Of a stretch of DNA of 53,347 nucleotides, positions 52,500 through 53,347 are shown piece by piece. The notes below the pieces were generated by a model. The model searched no databases. It had not been told where the DNA came from and worked only from the letters and a program-made list of their open reading frames with translations. Origin of the DNA: Thermoplasmata archaeon. GTDB taxonomy: Archaea > Thermoplasmatota > Thermoplasmata > Lutacidiplasmatales > UBA184. A program made the translations under genes and the position numbers. The stretch covers positions 1-53,347 of the forward strand of contig DAHUZZ010000014.1 in assembly GCA_027314915.1 (NCBI GenBank). Direction: 5' to 3'. Every line of letters begins with the position of its first letter. The first letter of the stretch is position 1.

Positions 52500-53347
52500 C
52501 CGGTGAACGGCGTGATGTTGGTCCACTGCCCCACCTCCCAGGCCATGCCCCACTCGTCGCCCTGACCGAACCCCGACCCGGAGTACTCTGCGCCGCGGGC
52601 CCGGGCCGCGAACCCCGGCCCCGTCGCCCCGCCCACGAGCAGGTCGAGGCCCCTCGGGCCGGCCGCGGGATCATAGACCATCGAGATCCCCCAGCGCGCG
52701 CCGGGCCCCCCGGGAAGGTAGTAGGCGGTGGAGGAATTTCCGCTCGCCGCGAAGACCTGGGTCGCGTTCGTGGGGGCGCCGGACGAGGTCAGGCCCCCGT
52801 ACACCACCAGCTCCCGGAGATTCGCATCGAAGGTCATCGCCGCGTCGTAGACCGCGAGGCCCGTGGCCAGGCGCTCCCAGAGGTCGGCGACCGGGATGAA
52901 GCTCCACAGCTGGTCGGAGACGGAACCGCCGCTCCCCGTGTCCCCGCCGTACAGGATGATCGTCCCCGTGAACGGGTCGGCCACCGCCATCGCGCCGATG
53001 AGGGGACCGGGGCAGAAACCCGCGGGGGCCCCCGTGCAGCTGCTGGGCGTGATGTTCTGCCACGCCCCGGAGAACATCCAGAGATCCGACCGGGCGGAGG
53101 ACCCGCCCCATCCGCCGTAGACGACCGAGCCGTTCAGCACGGAGCTGTAGGCGTACGCTGCGGCCGCCCCCATGCGGGCCGGAGGCGAACCGGCCGACGA
53201 GAGACGGATCCACGTCTCGGCCGGGAGTTTGAACAACCAGGTGTCGGACAGGGGATTCGTGCACAACGAGGACTCGGCGGCGGAGCCGGGGCACCCGCCG
53301 AAGAGCACGACCTCGTTCAGGAACCATTCGTAGGACATCGCGGCGCC
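52496..53347 (-). CDS. Kelch-repeat surface protein, C-terminal part (runs off window end)
   Basis: At least 283 residues, open at the window edge. The ATG at 53338 is in the middle of a blade (AAMSYEWFLNEVVLFGG), so it is not the start. Further blades are AAAYAYSSVLNGSVVYGGWG, AVADPFTGTIILYGGDTG and AMTFDANLRELVVYGG. It ends after VGQWTNITPFTG with no membrane anchor, unlike its neighbours. It is the most upstream visible member of the overlapping chain. Confidence 0.75.
   Translation of the reverse strand, partial: GAAMSYEWFLNEVVLFGGCPGSAAESSLCTNPLSDTWLFKLPAETWIRLSSAGSPPARMGAAAAYAYSSVLNGSVVYGGWGGSSARSDLWMFSGAWQNITPSSCTGAPAGFCPGPLIGAMAVADPFTGTIILYGGDTGSGGSVSDQLWSFIPVADLWERLATGLAVYDAAMTFDANLRELVVYGGLTSSGAPTNATQVFAASGNSSTAYYLPGGPGARWGISMVYDPAAGPRGLDLLVGGATGPGFAARARGAEYSGSGFGQGDEWGMAWEVGQWTNITPFTG

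Noticed and set aside
48002-53347. CRISPR-like repeats from recurring segments in the Kelch genes
   Set aside because: The repeats are codons for the DGYVLLFGG blade motif, at blade spacing, inside open reading frames.

Overview
This is very GC-rich DNA with dense coding. It is archaeal, most likely from the Thermoplasmatota. The archaeal markers are aIF1 (SUI1), archaeal-type S-adenosylmethionine synthetase, NreA, e-MtaB, Elp3, isopentenyl phosphate kinase, type 2 IPP isomerase and a tRNA-Trp with a bulge-helix-bulge intron. Many starts lie about 24-27 bases after a TATA-like box with almost no leader, which fits leaderless archaeal transcription. The lineage within Thermoplasmatota is inferred from family resemblance, not from a phylogeny.

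Layout. 1-330: the start of an IS701-like transposase leaving the window. 420-2866: an ABC substrate-binding lipoprotein-like gene, tRNA-Trp with its intron, and bioY. 3025-10985: a tightly overlapped heme operon, hemA-hemC-hemD-hemB-hemQ(chdC)-hemL-hemE-hemH, in which hemH carries one in-frame TAG. 11094-18464: an FkbM methyltransferase with a frameshifted membrane-protein partner, a terpene-cyclase-like toroid protein, a VOC protein, small envelope proteins and a polysaccharide flippase. 18517-20976: an ABC-2 exporter. 21150-23436: aIF1, a two-domain rhodanese, an unusual GcvH-like/TusA-like fusion and a 61-residue Cys/His protein. 23490-31905: two large secreted proteins (one with PKD domains), a K+ channel, a zinc-ribbon membrane protein and a frameshifted metallo-beta-lactamase-fold gene. 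31906-32530 is gene-poor. 32531-40629: a small orphan ORF, tRNA-Ala, a swivel-NUDIX protein, a flavin oxidoreductase, another large surface protein, a YCII/VOC fusion, an MBL hydrolase, tRNA-Pro and nreA. 40626-46891: a zinc-ribbon membrane protein, e-MtaB, the AdoMet synthetase, elp3 and fni. 46923-53347: IPK, a small membrane protein and three consecutive Kelch/PKD surface proteins, the last leaving the window.

Three themes stand out. First, the heme operon converts glutamyl-tRNA to coproporphyrinogen III precursors and ends with ferrochelatase plus a coproheme-decarboxylase-like HemQ. This is the bacterial-style coproporphyrin route, but no oxidase (CgoX/HemY) is in the window. Second, there is a large surface proteome (signal peptide, Ig/PKD/Kelch repeats, one C-terminal membrane anchor). 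One set is joined by stop/start overlaps to the isoprenoid genes IPK and fni and to elp3. Third, protein-modifying and RNA-modifying radical enzymes cluster with AdoMet synthesis.

Several genes are interrupted. Two are repaired by adding a single C to a C-run, which points to consensus sequencing errors. The hemH TAG is different, because the frame is the same on both sides. TAG is a routine stop in this window, so general recoding of TAG is unlikely.
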